Below, piece by piece: positions 47,498 to 56,924 of a stretch of DNA of 64,000 nucleotides (position 1 is its first letter; every line of letters starts with the position of its first letter). Source of the stretch: Pseudonocardia phyllosphaerae (lineage in GTDB: Bacteria > Actinomycetota > Actinomycetes > Mycobacteriales > Pseudonocardiaceae); contig NZ_JBKGXS010000001.1 of assembly GCF_046546475.1 (NCBI RefSeq), positions 1 to 64,000 on the forward strand, written 5' to 3'. The notes beneath the pieces were generated by a model. The model was not told the DNA's origin. It worked only from the letters and a program-made list of their open reading frames with translations, and made no database searches. The translations under genes and the position numbers were made by a program.

Positions 47498-48238
47498 GTG
47501 TCCACAACCCGCACCCGGTCGAGCCGTGACGGCTCCGTCGCCGGCGCACTGGCCCTGACCAGGGCGAACTGTATCGACATCCTCGCCGACGTGCTTGCGC
47601 TGCAGGCGGATTCGGCTGTGCGGCGCCCGCGACGGGCCGCCGATCCGCAGTGGTGGGCTGCAGCGTTCGACGCTCCTGCCAGGGCGTTCGACGACGAGTG
47701 GGCCCGCGGCGCAGGACCACCCCTCCGACGGGCGTGCGTTCGATCACAACCGTTGCTCTCGGTCACGAATGCGGCCCCGGTCTCACTCGTACGACGGAGT
47801 GAGCGGGCGGCGGTGACCGCGCGTGGCGACATCCATCCGGTCCTCGTCGACGCCGCTGTGGCCGTCCTTGCCCGCGACGGTGAGCGCCCCGGACGCACCC
47901 GGGCGCGGAACCGGGCAGGGGCACGGCGTCGGGTCGGACAGCTGCCCGGCTCGTCGTCGACGGGGACGGTGGCGAGCCTGGCGGTGCTGCCGGGCGGCGC
48001 GTGCTCGGCGCTGCTCGGGGCGTTCCGGCTGCCCCATCCCGGACCGGCGGCGCTGCTGGTGCTCGCCGGGGTCCTCCTGCTGGCCGGGGCCGGGGTGGCC
48101 GTCCGGGTGCGTGCGGCGCGGACGGCCCGGGCGCGCGCGCTGGCCCTGCGGGTGACGACGGCCGTCCGCGCCGCTGCCGAGCGCGAGCTCCTGCGGCGCC
48201 GCGTGGCGGTGGAACGGGCGGTGTGTCGTGCGGCGTGA
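47498..48238 (+). CDS. Hypothetical two-helix membrane protein
   Basis: This 246-residue protein is not recognised. The N-terminal half (1-145) looks soluble and helical (LTRANCIDILADVLALQADSAVRR). A hydrophobic hairpin follows at about 148-190 (SLAVLPGGACSALLGAF, AALLVLAGVLLLAGAGVAV), then an Arg/Ala-rich helix (RAARTARARALALRVTTAVRAAAERELLRRRVAVERAV). The GTG at 47498 is chosen from the start of good codon bias; no Shine-Dalgarno is visible. It overlaps the next gene by 11 bases and so probably works with it. Confidence 0.55.
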   Translation: MSTTRTRSSRDGSVAGALALTRANCIDILADVLALQADSAVRRPRRAADPQWWAAAFDAPARAFDDEWARGAGPPLRRACVRSQPLLSVTNAAPVSLVRRSERAAVTARGDIHPVLVDAAVAVLARDGERPGRTRARNRAGARRRVGQLPGSSSTGTVASLAVLPGGACSALLGAFRLPHPGPAALLVLAGVLLLAGAGVAVRVRAARTARARALALRVTTAVRAAAERELLRRRVAVERAVCRAA

Positions 48239-48638
48239 GGTGAGCGCACGTGAGGCGGGACGGCAGGTGGCGCGGCGGGCGCCGGCCCCGCGGCTGCCCT
48301 GGGGCACGGCGGGCTGCGTGGCCGCGGCGGCGGCTGCGACCTGGACGGCCCGCACCACGCACGACGCCTGGTGGACCGGGGTGGCGGTGCCGCGCGCGCC
48401 GGAGCCCGAGGACCTGCTGCGCTCGGGTGCGGCGGTACCGATGCCCGCCGGTGCCGACGCGTTCACCCACGTGTCGATGCACGGCACGACCGTGTGGGCC
48501 GACCTCGACGGCGACGGCTGGGCCGACCGGGCGGACCTCGTCGGCGCGGCGCCGGACCCCGGCGCGGACGACGCCGGGCACCCCGACCTGCCGGAGTACG
48601 GCGGCCCGGGCCCGGGAGACCTGGGCCCGGCCTGGTGA
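48228..48638 (+). CDS. Hypothetical protein with a calcium-loop-like motif
   Basis: This 136-residue protein has an N-terminal hydrophobic stretch (GTAGCVAAAAAATWTA, about 26-41) that could be an uncleaved anchor or signal. It has a C-terminal part with DLDGDGWADRADL (about 93-105), which fits the DxDxDGxxD loop of EF-hand/dockerin and thrombospondin-type calcium sites, and an acidic Pro/Gly tail. The family is not recognised with confidence. The start overlaps the end of the previous gene, implying coupled translation. Confidence 0.6.
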   Translation: MRREVSAREAGRQVARRAPAPRLPWGTAGCVAAAAAATWTARTTHDAWWTGVAVPRAPEPEDLLRSGAAVPMPAGADAFTHVSMHGTTVWADLDGDGWADRADLVGAAPDPGADDAGHPDLPEYGGPGPGDLGPAW

Positions 48639-48645
48639 GCGGTGC

Positions 48646-49113
48646 TCAGTCCTCGGACTGGTCCCCGGCGGTGCGCGGCTCGCCGTCCGGCCCGACGGCC
48701 CCGCCGCCGCGCCGGAACCGGCCGCCGCGACCGGAGCGCTGCTCGGCGAGCTTCTCGTCGATCGCGGCCGACACCGCGGCCTGCCGGCGACGCTCGCGGA
48801 TGCGCAGCAGCACGAGCATGCAGATGCCGTAGGCGACGCCGACGAGCAGCAACGTCACACCGATCTTGAACACGATCGTCTGGACCGCGCCCGCGTTCTT
48901 CGGGATGTCGACGATCGAGATCATCGCCAGGACGCCGAGGGTCAGCAGGTGGAACAGCACGACGAGCAACCGGTTGATCGACTGCGCCGTCTCCTTGTGC
49001 TGGAAGACGTCCTCCAGGAACGGCAGTCCGGAGCGCAGCAGGATCTGGCCGACACCGACCGTGATCAACACGCCGATCACCACCAGCATCAGGTAGCTGC
49101 CGGTTCCCTCCAC
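48646..49113 (-). CDS. Three-TM hypothetical membrane protein
   Basis: This 155-residue protein has helices at about residues 7-28, 48-68 and 80-103 and a basic, Gly/Arg-rich cytosolic tail (RRRQAAVSAAIDEKLAEQRSGRGGRFRRGGG). The pattern is that of a conserved actinobacterial membrane protein without known role. The GTG start follows GGAGGG. It converges on the preceding hypothetical pair, with 7 bases between stops. Confidence 0.7.
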   Translation of the reverse strand: MEGTGSYLMLVVIGVLITVGVGQILLRSGLPFLEDVFQHKETAQSINRLLVVLFHLLTLGVLAMISIVDIPKNAGAVQTIVFKIGVTLLLVGVAYGICMLVLLRIRERRRQAAVSAAIDEKLAEQRSGRGGRFRRGGGAVGPDGEPRTAGDQSED

Positions 49114-49191
49114 AGTGGGCCCTCCAACGCTCGTGAGCAGGCTTGAACCCTACCCTGTGCGACCGTTCCGGCGCGCTCTGCGCGCGCCGGT

Positions 49192-49800
49192 TCACTCCTC
49201 CCGGTCGCCCGCCCCCGGGGAGCGGCCCAGCAATCGGGTGAGGGTCGCGTGCAGCTCCTCGGGCGGGACTCCCCCGGTCAGCGGAGCGCCGGTGAGGGTG
49301 CGCAGGTAGAGGCCGTCACCGACGAGCTGGACCAGCCACGCGACGACCGGGTCGTCGATCTCGGCGCGCAGGGCCGCGAGCCCGTCGGCGTCGACGGCGG
49401 CCAGGGCCTCCCGCGCGGCCGCGCCGGTGGTGCTGGCGTCGGCGATCCGCAGGGTGGCGAGGTAGCTGCGGGTGAGCCCGGCCGGTGACGGGCCGCCGGG
49501 CACCGAGGTCCGCAGGTAGTAGGCCACCGGGCCGTCGGGGTCGGCGCGCATGAGCTCGGCGTCGAGGGTGCTCCGCTCGCGCAGCCGGGTCAGCAGGCCC
49601 GTGGCCAGGGCCTCCTTCGACGAGAAGTGGTAGAGCAGCCCGCCCTTGGAGACCTCGGCGGCCGCGGCGACGGCGTCCAGGGTGGCGCCGGCCGAGCCCT
49701 GGTCGATCAGCAGCGATTCGTAGGCGTCCAGCACCCGGTCGCGGGCGGAGCTCGTGTGCGGGCTCCGGCCCGTCGCGGTGCCACGTCCTCGCTCGGCCAT
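49192..49800 (-). CDS. TetR-family regulator
   Basis: This 202-residue repressor has a helix-turn-helix at residues 20-65 (RDRVLDAYESLLIDQGSAGATLDAVAAAAEVSKGGLLYHFSSKEAL). The ligand domain has the TetR_C (QacR/BetI-like) composition with LATLRIADASTTGAAAREALAAV. It is divergent from an MFS efflux gene. Two 14-base palindromes (49856-49869 and 49880-49893) lie between them and are its likely operators. Confidence 0.9.
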   Translation of the reverse strand: MAERGRGTATGRSPHTSSARDRVLDAYESLLIDQGSAGATLDAVAAAAEVSKGGLLYHFSSKEALATGLLTRLRERSTLDAELMRADPDGPVAYYLRTSVPGGPSPAGLTRSYLATLRIADASTTGAAAREALAAVDADGLAALRAEIDDPVVAWLVQLVGDGLYLRTLTGAPLTGGVPPEELHATLTRLLGRSPGAGDREE

Positions 49801-49855
49801 CGCCGCAGTCTAGGGGTGGTGCCACGTCTCACAGCGGCCGCATGGAATGAACTGC

Positions 49856-49893
49856 ACCGTCTGGACGGTATATATGTGTACCGTCCGGACGGT
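49856..49893. promoter_or_regulatory. Twin TetR operators in the regulator/efflux promoter
   Basis: ACCGTCTGGACGGT (49856-49869, one mismatched pair) and ACCGTCCGGACGGT (49880-49893, perfect) are 24 bp apart centre to centre, roughly two helical turns. The spacer is the TATATA-rich -10 region. Binding would shut off both divergent promoters. Confidence 0.8.
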
Positions 49894-49939
49894 AAAGATC
49901 CCGTCAGGACCGCTCGTGTGAGAAGAGAGGACGTCCGTC

Positions 49940-51520
49940 ATGCCCGCCGCCACCGGTACCCGGGGCGCACCGGCCGGTCTGCGCGCCTGGCTGGCGCTCG
50001 CCGTGCTCGCCATCCCGACGCTGCTGGTGTCGATCGACAACACCGTGCTCGGTGTCGCGCTGCCCGCGCTCGGCGCGGCCCTGCGCCCCGACGCCTCGAC
50101 GCTGCTGTGGGTGGTCGACGTCTACCCGCTGGTCCTGGCCGGTCTGCTCGTCACGATGGGGACGCTCGGTGACCGGATCGGGCGCCGGAAGCTGCTGATG
50201 GTGGGTGTCGCCGGGTTCGGCGCGCTGTCGCTGGTGGCCGGCTTCGCGACGTCCGCGGCACAGCTCGTGGTGGCCAGGGCGCTGCTCGGGGTGTTCGGCG
50301 CGATGCTGATGCCCTCGACACTGGCGCTGCTGCGCAGCGTGTTCGTCGACCGTGCGCAGCGGCGGCTCGCCCTGGCGATCTGGGCGACCGGGTTCGCGGC
50401 CGGTGCCGCGCTGGGGCCGATCGTCGGCGGGCTGTTGCTGGAGCACTTCTGGTGGGGCTCGGTGTTCGTGCTGAGCGTGCCCGCGATGGCGCTGCTGCTG
50501 GTCGTCGCGCCGTTCCTGCTGCCCGAGTCGCGCGAGGCCGCGCCCGGCCGGCTCGACCTGGCAGGCGTCCTGCTCTCGCTGCTCGCGATGGGCCCGCTGG
50601 TGCTCGCGGTGAAGCTGCTCGGCGCCGGGGACTCCGGCGGCCCGGCGGCGATCTCCGGGCTCGTCGGCGTGCTGGCTGCGGCCGGGTTCGTCGCGCACAC
50701 CCGGCGCCGGGTCCGGCTCGGCCGCACCCCGCTGATCGATCTCGAGCTGTTCTCCCGCCCGGTCCTGCGGCACAGCGCGCTGGCCAACGCCACGACCATG
50801 TTCGGCCTCACCGGGCTGCTGTTCTTCTCCGCGCAGTACCTGCAGCTGGTGCTGGGGTACACCCCGCTGCAGGCCGGGCTGCTCCTGCTGCCGAGCTTCC
50901 TGGTGACGATCGTGTCCGGGCTGGCCGCGTCGCGTCTCGCCCGGCGCTTCCCGCTGCACGGGCTGGTGGCGGCCGGGCTGGCGCTGGTCCTGGCCGGCTA
51001 CCTGGTCTGCCTGGCGCTGCGGGCCGGTACGACGGTGACGGTGCTGGTGGTCGCCGCCGTGCTCATCGGCGCCGGGATCGGGCTGTCGGAGACCGTCACC
51101 AACGACGCGATCCTGGCCGCGGCCCCGCCGGACCGTGCCGGTGCCGCCTCGGCGGTGTCGGAGACGGCGTACGAGATCGGCGCGGTGCTGGGCACCGCGC
51201 TGGTCGGCGGCGTGCTGTCCGCGGTGTTCCGGGCCGCGATCACCCTGCCCGGCGGTGCCCCCGCCTCCGCGGGCGAGACGCTCGGCGGCGCCGTCGACGC
51301 CGCCGCGACACTCCCGGGCCCGGCCGCCGCCGGGCTGCTGGACTCGGCCCGGTCGGCGTTCACCCTCGGCACCGACGTCGCCGCCGGGACCGGTGCGCTG
51401 GTCGTCGCGGTGGTCCTGGTCGTGGCCGGACTCGGGCTGCGCCGTGCCCACCACGACGTCCTGACCGCCGGCGTGGCTCCGCTCGAGGAGGTCGCCGCCG
51501 TCACCGGACGCGAGCGGTGA
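49940..51520 (+). CDS. MFS multidrug efflux transporter, DHA2 (14-TM) type
   Basis: This 526-residue proton-driven exporter has motif A as GDRIGRRKLLMVG (about residues 74-86), and the DHA2 feature IDNTVLGVALPALGAAL after helix 1 (about 33-49). Motif C (GAALGPIVGGLLLEHFWWGSVF) is at about 154-175. The 14-helix length fits EmrB/QacA-type drug pumps. The ATG start has GAGAGGA upstream. Control is by the divergent TetR protein. Confidence 0.92.
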   Translation: MPAATGTRGAPAGLRAWLALAVLAIPTLLVSIDNTVLGVALPALGAALRPDASTLLWVVDVYPLVLAGLLVTMGTLGDRIGRRKLLMVGVAGFGALSLVAGFATSAAQLVVARALLGVFGAMLMPSTLALLRSVFVDRAQRRLALAIWATGFAAGAALGPIVGGLLLEHFWWGSVFVLSVPAMALLLVVAPFLLPESREAAPGRLDLAGVLLSLLAMGPLVLAVKLLGAGDSGGPAAISGLVGVLAAAGFVAHTRRRVRLGRTPLIDLELFSRPVLRHSALANATTMFGLTGLLFFSAQYLQLVLGYTPLQAGLLLLPSFLVTIVSGLAASRLARRFPLHGLVAAGLALVLAGYLVCLALRAGTTVTVLVVAAVLIGAGIGLSETVTNDAILAAAPPDRAGAASAVSETAYEIGAVLGTALVGGVLSAVFRAAITLPGGAPASAGETLGGAVDAAATLPGPAAAGLLDSARSAFTLGTDVAAGTGALVVAVVLVVAGLGLRRAHHDVLTAGVAPLEEVAAVTGRER

Positions 51521-51565
51521 ACACCCCGTCGCGCCGCGTGACCGGCTGCACGCGGTGAGCGGTGC

Positions 51566-51594
51566 CGGTCACCCGGACCGGTTCCGGGTGACCG
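51566..51594 (+). terminator. Terminator of the MFS gene
   Basis: An 11-bp perfect stem (51566-51576 with 51584-51594) with a 7-base loop lies 46 bases past the stop codon. Confidence 0.7.
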
Positions 51595-51739
51595 CCCGGC
51601 TCCCCGGACGGGTCGACTGGGCGACGCGCGGGCATCACCCGGTCGCGATCGGGTCGATCCGGGTCATCCGGCTGGTTCACTACGCCTGCACGGGGCGGCC
51701 GCCACGGCCGTCGCAGTCGAGTCGAGCGGGAGGCGAGCC

Positions 51740-52066
51740 GTGCCCTACGAGGTGGTCAGCGCCTACACCCTGGTCGTCGGTGGCGACACCGTCGACCGTG
51801 CCGGAGGGACCCCGGACCCGGAGGTCTCCGTGCACACCACCGCCGAGGACGCCTGGCGCGCCCTCGACGTCGCGGTCCGCGCGCGCTGCGGGATGCGGCG
51901 GCGGCCGCACCGGGTGATCGACCCGGACGCCGTCACCCGGCTCGCCGACGCCTGGCGGGCCGGCGACCCCGAGGCCCGCTACTGGCAGGTGACCGCGCAC
52001 CGGCTCCCGGTGATGCTGCCCGAGCTCGCACGGGCCGTGCCGGTTCCGGCAGGCGCCGTCCGCTGA
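51740..52066 (+). CDS. Small hypothetical protein
   Basis: This 108-residue soluble protein has a possible alpha/beta core (YEVVSAYTLVVGG; DAWRALDVAVRARCG; DPDAVTRLADAWRAGDPEARYWQVTAHRLPV). I do not recognise a family. GGGAGG lies a few bases before the GTG, and codon bias is normal, so it is probably expressed. No partner gene is adjacent. Confidence 0.6.
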   Translation: MPYEVVSAYTLVVGGDTVDRAGGTPDPEVSVHTTAEDAWRALDVAVRARCGMRRRPHRVIDPDAVTRLADAWRAGDPEARYWQVTAHRLPVMLPELARAVPVPAGAVR

Positions 52067-52468
52067 GGCGGGCTTTCGCATTTGGGGTACCGAAGAACGT
52101 TCACATCGTGCGTTGATTCGGGACGTTCCGATTCTCCGGCGGCGTTATTCGGCAGCCCGATCGCGCTTTTCCGTGCCCGCGTCACCGTTCTGTGTGCTGC
52201 CGGTCATCCGGGCCCGGTTGCGTTCGTGTGACAAGGCCGTCACCAGGGACGACGATGCGTGCCGATTCGTCGTTCTGGATCGATCTACATGATCGGTGCT
52301 GTGCCTGACCTCTCAAACACGCCCATGGGTGCGCCCCGATTCCGCGGGTAGCCTCGCCGTACACATTTCCCGCCAGGGCCCGTTCCGCCTCGGTTGCCGA
52401 GACCGGATCGGGTTCACAGTTGTTCCCCCGGAACGGCGGGCCGGGGCCGGCGAGGAGAACAGGACGAC
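52067..52468. promoter_or_regulatory. 402-bp upstream region of pckG
   Basis: This is a comparatively AT-rich gap without coding character. It holds GAACGTTC (near 52093), an imperfect CGATCTACATGATCG dyad (near 52279), and the GAGGAG site of pckG (52452-52457). A gluconeogenic gene is expected to be regulated here, but I cannot name the regulator from the sequence. Confidence 0.4.
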
Positions 52469-54289
52469 ATGACTGCAGCGACCGTTCCGGGTACCGACCG
52501 CGCACCGACCACCAACCAGGGCATCGTCGCCTGGGTTCAGGAGATCGCCGAGCTGGCCACCCCGGACCGCGTCGTGTGGTGCGACGGCTCGGACGAGGAG
52601 TGGAACCGGATCACCGACCAGCTCGTCGAGGCCGGGACCCTCACGCGTCTGGAGAAGAAGCCGAACTCGTTCTACGCGGCCTCCGACCCCGACGACGTCG
52701 CCCGGGTCGAGGAGCAGACCTTCATCTGTACCGAGACCGAGCGTGGCGCCGGGCCGACGAACAACTGGTGCGCGCCGGCCGAGATGAAGTCGACGATGAC
52801 CGACCTCTACCGCGGCTGCATGACCGGCCGGACCATGTACGTGGTCCCGTTCTGCATGGGCCCCACCGACGCCGACGACCCGATGCTGGGCGTCGAGATC
52901 ACCGACTCCGAGTACGTCGTGATCTCCATGAAGATCATGACGCGGATGGGCTCCGGCATCGTCCCGCTGCTCGACGCCGCCGGTGACCGCTGGGTCAAGG
53001 CCCTGCACTCGGTCGGTGCCCCGCTCGCCGACGGCCAGGCCGACGTCCCGTGGCCGTGCAACTCGACCAAGTACATCAGCCACTTCCCCGAGACCCGGGA
53101 GATCTGGAGCTACGGCTCCGGCTACGGCGGCAACGCCCTGCTCGGCAAGAAGTGCTACGCGCTGCGCATCGCCTCGGCCATCGCCCACGACGAGGGCTGG
53201 CTCGCCGAGCACATGCTGATCCTCAAGCTGATCTCCCCCGAGGAGAAGGCGTACTACGTCGCCGCGGCGTTCCCGAGCGCCTGCGGCAAGACCAACCTCG
53301 CGATGCTGCAGCCGACCATCCCGGGCTGGCGCGCCGAGACCGTCGGCGACGACATCGCCTGGATGCGCTTCGGTTCCGACGGCCGCCTCTACGCCATCAA
53401 CCCCGAGTTCGGCTTCTTCGGCGTCGCGCCGGGCACCAACTGGAAGACCAACCCGAACGCGATGCGCACCATCGACGCCGGGAACGCGCTGTTCACCAAC
53501 GTCGCGCTCACCGACGACGGCGACGTCTGGTGGGAGGGCCTCGAGGGCGAGCCCCAGCACCTCACCGACTGGAAGGGCAACGACTGGACCCCGGACTCGG
53601 GGACCGACGCCGCCCACCCGAACTCCCGCTACACCGTGCCGATCGAGCAGTGCCCGGTCGTCGCGCCGGAGTGGAACGACCCGAACGGCGTGCCGATCTC
53701 GGCGATCCTGTTCGGCGGCCGCCGCAAGACCACGGTCCCGCTGGTCACCGAGGCACGCAGCTGGCAGCACGGCACCTTCATGGGCGCCACCATGTCCTCG
53801 GAGAAGACCGCGGCCGCGGCCGGCGGGCTCGGCCAGGTGCGCCGCGACCCGATGGCGATGCTGCCGTTCCTCGGCTACAACGTCGGCGACTACTTCGCGC
53901 ACTGGGTGGACGTCGGCAAGGGCGCGGACGACGACAAGCTGCCGAAGATCTTCTACGTCAACTGGTTCCGCCGCGGCGACGACGGTCGGATGCTCTGGCC
54001 CGGGTTCGGCGAGAACAGCCGCGTCCTGAAGTGGTGCATCGAGCGGATGGAGGGCAAGGCGGCCGCTGTCGAGACCCCCATCGGCCACGTGCCCACCCCG
54101 GACCAGATGGACCTGACCGAGCTCGACGCCGACCCGGCCGACATCGCGGCGGCGCTCGAGGTCGACGTCGAGGAGTGGAAGGCCGAGATCCCGCTCATCG
54201 AGGAGTGGTTCGCCAAGATCGGGGACGACAACCTGCCGTCGTCGATCAAGGACGAGTTCGAGGCGCTCAAGCAGCGACTCGGGGCCTGA
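52469..54289 (+). CDS. pckG: Phosphoenolpyruvate carboxykinase (GTP)
   Basis: This 606-residue enzyme turns oxaloacetate and GTP into phosphoenolpyruvate, the first committed step of gluconeogenesis. The P-loop with its reactive Cys is FPSACGKTNLAML (about 270-282). The metal site GDDIAWM follows at about 293, the guanine-binding NWFRRGDDGRMLWPGFGENSRVLKW is at about 498-522, and the length is standard. The ATG follows GAGGAG by 11 bases. It stands alone with its own terminator. Confidence 0.97.
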   Translation: MTAATVPGTDRAPTTNQGIVAWVQEIAELATPDRVVWCDGSDEEWNRITDQLVEAGTLTRLEKKPNSFYAASDPDDVARVEEQTFICTETERGAGPTNNWCAPAEMKSTMTDLYRGCMTGRTMYVVPFCMGPTDADDPMLGVEITDSEYVVISMKIMTRMGSGIVPLLDAAGDRWVKALHSVGAPLADGQADVPWPCNSTKYISHFPETREIWSYGSGYGGNALLGKKCYALRIASAIAHDEGWLAEHMLILKLISPEEKAYYVAAAFPSACGKTNLAMLQPTIPGWRAETVGDDIAWMRFGSDGRLYAINPEFGFFGVAPGTNWKTNPNAMRTIDAGNALFTNVALTDDGDVWWEGLEGEPQHLTDWKGNDWTPDSGTDAAHPNSRYTVPIEQCPVVAPEWNDPNGVPISAILFGGRRKTTVPLVTEARSWQHGTFMGATMSSEKTAAAAGGLGQVRRDPMAMLPFLGYNVGDYFAHWVDVGKGADDDKLPKIFYVNWFRRGDDGRMLWPGFGENSRVLKWCIERMEGKAAAVETPIGHVPTPDQMDLTELDADPADIAAALEVDVEEWKAEIPLIEEWFAKIGDDNLPSSIKDEFEALKQRLGA

Positions 54290-54321
54290 GGGGCACCGGC
54301 TCCACCACGACACGTCCGCCC

Positions 54322-54352
54322 GAGGCGGTCCGGCAGCACGCCGGGCCGCCTC
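54322..54352 (+). terminator. pckG terminator
   Basis: A 13-bp stem with one G-T pair (54322-54334 with 54340-54352) and the loop AGCAC starts 33 bases past the stop. Confidence 0.75.
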
Positions 54353-54525
54353 GCGGCGTGTTCGGGGCCGGGACGCGCGGTGACCAGGCGGATCCCCGCG
54401 GTGGCCACGGGTCGTTGAAGGGAAAACATCACGTCCGCGCCCGGTGACACCGTCGGTGCCCGGATCTACTCTGCGTCCTGTCCAGGTTCCACGGTGGCGC
54501 CGGACGCGCACGGCAAGGGGGCGGC

Positions 54526-56736
54526 ATGGTCACGACGGAGCGACCGAGGGAACCGGAGAGCCCGCGGGGCGGGGCCGGTCGCCGGCTCGACCCGAAGCAG
54601 ATCGCCATCTGGGCGGCCGTCGCCGTCGTCGGTGCGATCGCCTGGTCGATCGTCGCGTTCTCCCGCGGTGAGCAGATCTCCGCGGCCTGGCTGGTCTTCG
54701 CCGCCGTCGCGTCCTACGCGATCGCCTACCGCTTCTACTCGCGGTTCATCGTGCGCCGGGCGTTGCGCCCGGACGACACCCGGGCCACCCCGGCAGAGGT
54801 GGTGAACGACGGCACGGACTACCAGCCGACCGACCGCCGCGTGCTGTTCGGCCACCACTTCGCGGCGATCGCAGGCGCGGGCCCGCTGGTCGGCCCGGTG
54901 CTCGCCGCGCAGATGGGTTACCTGCCCGGCACGATCTGGATCATCGTGGGCGTCATCTTCGCCGGCGCGGTCCAGGACATGGTCACGCTGTTCTTCTCCA
55001 CCCGCCGCGGCGGCCGCAGCCTCGGCCAGATGGCCCGTGAGGAGATCGGCCCGGTCGGTGGCATCGCCGCGATGGTCGCCGTCCTCGCGATCATGGTGAT
55101 CCTGATGGCGGTGCTGGCGCTGGTCGTCGTGCAGGCGCTGGCGAACTCGCCGTGGGGCACGTTCTCGCTGGCCATGACGATCCCGATCGCCCTGTTCATG
55201 GGCTTCTACCTGCGCTTCATCCGGCCCGGGAAGATCACCGAGGTCTCGGTGATCGGTGTCGTCCTGCTGCTGCTCGCCATCGCGGGCGGCAGCTGGGTGC
55301 AGAACTCGGCACTGGCCGACGCGTTCACGCTCTCCGGCAACCAGCTGACCCTCGCGCTGGTGATCTACGGCTTCCTGGCCTCGGTGCTGCCGGTGTGGAT
55401 GCTGCTCGCGCCGCGGGACTACCTGTCGTCGTTCATGAAGGTCGGCGTCGTCGCGCTGCTGGCGGTGTCGATCCTGGTCGCCTGGCCGACCATGCAGATG
55501 GCGCCGCTGACGCAGTTCGCGTCCAACGGCCTCGGGCCGGTCTCGCCCGGTGCGCTGTTCCCGTTCGTGTTCATCACGATCGCCTGCGGCGCGCTGTCCG
55601 GCTTCCACGCGCTCGTCGCCTCGGGCACGACGCCGAAGCTGATCCAGAAGGAGTCGCAGGTCCGGGTCATCGGCTACGGCGCGATGCTCACCGAGTCCTT
55701 CGTCGCGGTCATGGCGCTGGCCGCGGCCTGCATCCTGGACCCGGGGCTGTACTTCGCGATGAACATGCCGGCGACCGTGCTCGGCCCGACGGTCGAGTCG
55801 GCGTCGGCTGCGGTGCAGCAGATCGGGTTCACGATCTCGCCCGCCGACCTCACCGCGGCGGCCCAGGCCGTCGAGGAGCAGAGCCTGGTCGGCCGCTCCG
55901 GTGGCGCGCCCACGCTGGCCGTCGGCCTGTCGACGGTGTTCTCCCAGGTCTTCGGCGGCGACGCGCTGCGGGCGTTCTGGTACCACTTCGCGATCATGTT
56001 CGAGGCGCTGTTCATCCTCACCACGGTGGACGCCGGCACCCGCGTCGGGCGGTTCATGGTGCAGGACACGATCGGCAACGTCTGGCCGCGCTTCGCCGAC
56101 ACGAGCTGGCGCCCGGCCGCCTGGATCTCCTCCGCGGTGATGGTCGGCGCCTGGGGCTACCTGCTCTGGGCCGGTGTGAACGACCCGCTGGGCGGTATCT
56201 ACCAGCTCTTCCCGCTGTTCGGCATCGCCAACCAGCTGCTCGCGGCGGTCGCGCTGGCCGTCTGCACCACGCTGATGATCCGGACCGGCCGGGCGCGCTA
56301 CGCCTGGATCACCCTGGTCCCGCTCGCCTTCGACGCCGTGGTCACGCTCACCGCGAGCTACCAGAAGATCTTCTCGAGCAACCCGAAGATCGGGTTCTGG
56401 GCGCAGCGCAACCAGTACCAGGAGGCGCTCGACGCAGGGAAGACCAGCCTGGGCTCGGCCAAGACCGTCGAGGCGATGCACAAGGTCGTCTTCAACACCA
56501 CGCTCGACACCGTCCTCACCGTGCTGTTCGCGGTGCTGATCCTCATCGTGCTGGCCGACGCGATCCGGGTGTGGATCAGGGCGCTGGGCGGCGGGACGCT
56601 GCCGGGCGGTTCCGAGGAGCCCTACGTCCGGTCCAGGATCTGGGCCCCGTCCGGCCTGATCCCGACGAAGGCCGAGCGCGAGCACGAGCGCGAGCTCGCC
56701 GGTGCCGGCGCGGGTGACTCGGGGGCGCGGCCGTGA
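54526..56736 (+). CDS. cstA: Carbon starvation protein A (peptide/pyruvate-type transporter)
   Basis: This 736-residue membrane protein has about 16-18 helices. CstA landmarks are RRVLFGHHFAAIAGAGPLVGPVLAAQMGYLPG (about 103-135), GAVQDMVTLFFSTRRGGRSLGQMA, and FHALVASGTTPKLIQKESQ (about 362-380). CstA imports peptides or pyruvate when preferred carbon runs out. It overlaps a YbdD gene by four bases, its usual partner. The ATG has AAGGGGGCGG before it. A separate terminator after pckG implies its own promoter. Confidence 0.93.
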   Translation: MVTTERPREPESPRGGAGRRLDPKQIAIWAAVAVVGAIAWSIVAFSRGEQISAAWLVFAAVASYAIAYRFYSRFIVRRALRPDDTRATPAEVVNDGTDYQPTDRRVLFGHHFAAIAGAGPLVGPVLAAQMGYLPGTIWIIVGVIFAGAVQDMVTLFFSTRRGGRSLGQMAREEIGPVGGIAAMVAVLAIMVILMAVLALVVVQALANSPWGTFSLAMTIPIALFMGFYLRFIRPGKITEVSVIGVVLLLLAIAGGSWVQNSALADAFTLSGNQLTLALVIYGFLASVLPVWMLLAPRDYLSSFMKVGVVALLAVSILVAWPTMQMAPLTQFASNGLGPVSPGALFPFVFITIACGALSGFHALVASGTTPKLIQKESQVRVIGYGAMLTESFVAVMALAAACILDPGLYFAMNMPATVLGPTVESASAAVQQIGFTISPADLTAAAQAVEEQSLVGRSGGAPTLAVGLSTVFSQVFGGDALRAFWYHFAIMFEALFILTTVDAGTRVGRFMVQDTIGNVWPRFADTSWRPAAWISSAVMVGAWGYLLWAGVNDPLGGIYQLFPLFGIANQLLAAVALAVCTTLMIRTGRARYAWITLVPLAFDAVVTLTASYQKIFSSNPKIGFWAQRNQYQEALDAGKTSLGSAKTVEAMHKVVFNTTLDTVLTVLFAVLILIVLADAIRVWIRALGGGTLPGGSEEPYVRSRIWAPSGLIPTKAEREHERELAGAGAGDSGARP

Positions 56737-56924
56737 CCGGCTGGCGGGCGCGGCTGGCCGTGGCCCGGCGGCTCTTCCGTGAGCTCACCGGGGACGCGGC
56801 CTACGAGCGCTACCTGGAGCACCACGCCGAGCACCACCCGGACCGCGCACCGATGACCGAGCGCGAGTTCTGGCGGGAGCGCACCGACCGGCAGGACCGG
56901 GTGCCGACGGCGCGGTGCTGCTGA
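56733..56924 (+). CDS. YbdD/YjiX family CstA partner
   Basis: This 63-residue protein contains the family core RRLFRELTGDAAYERYLEHHAEHHPDRAPMTEREFWRERTDRQD, found beside CstA-type transporters and thought to be needed for or to modulate their activity. The GTG start overlaps the cstA stop (GTGA), so expression is coupled. Confidence 0.9.
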   Translation: MTGWRARLAVARRLFRELTGDAAYERYLEHHAEHHPDRAPMTEREFWRERTDRQDRVPTARCC

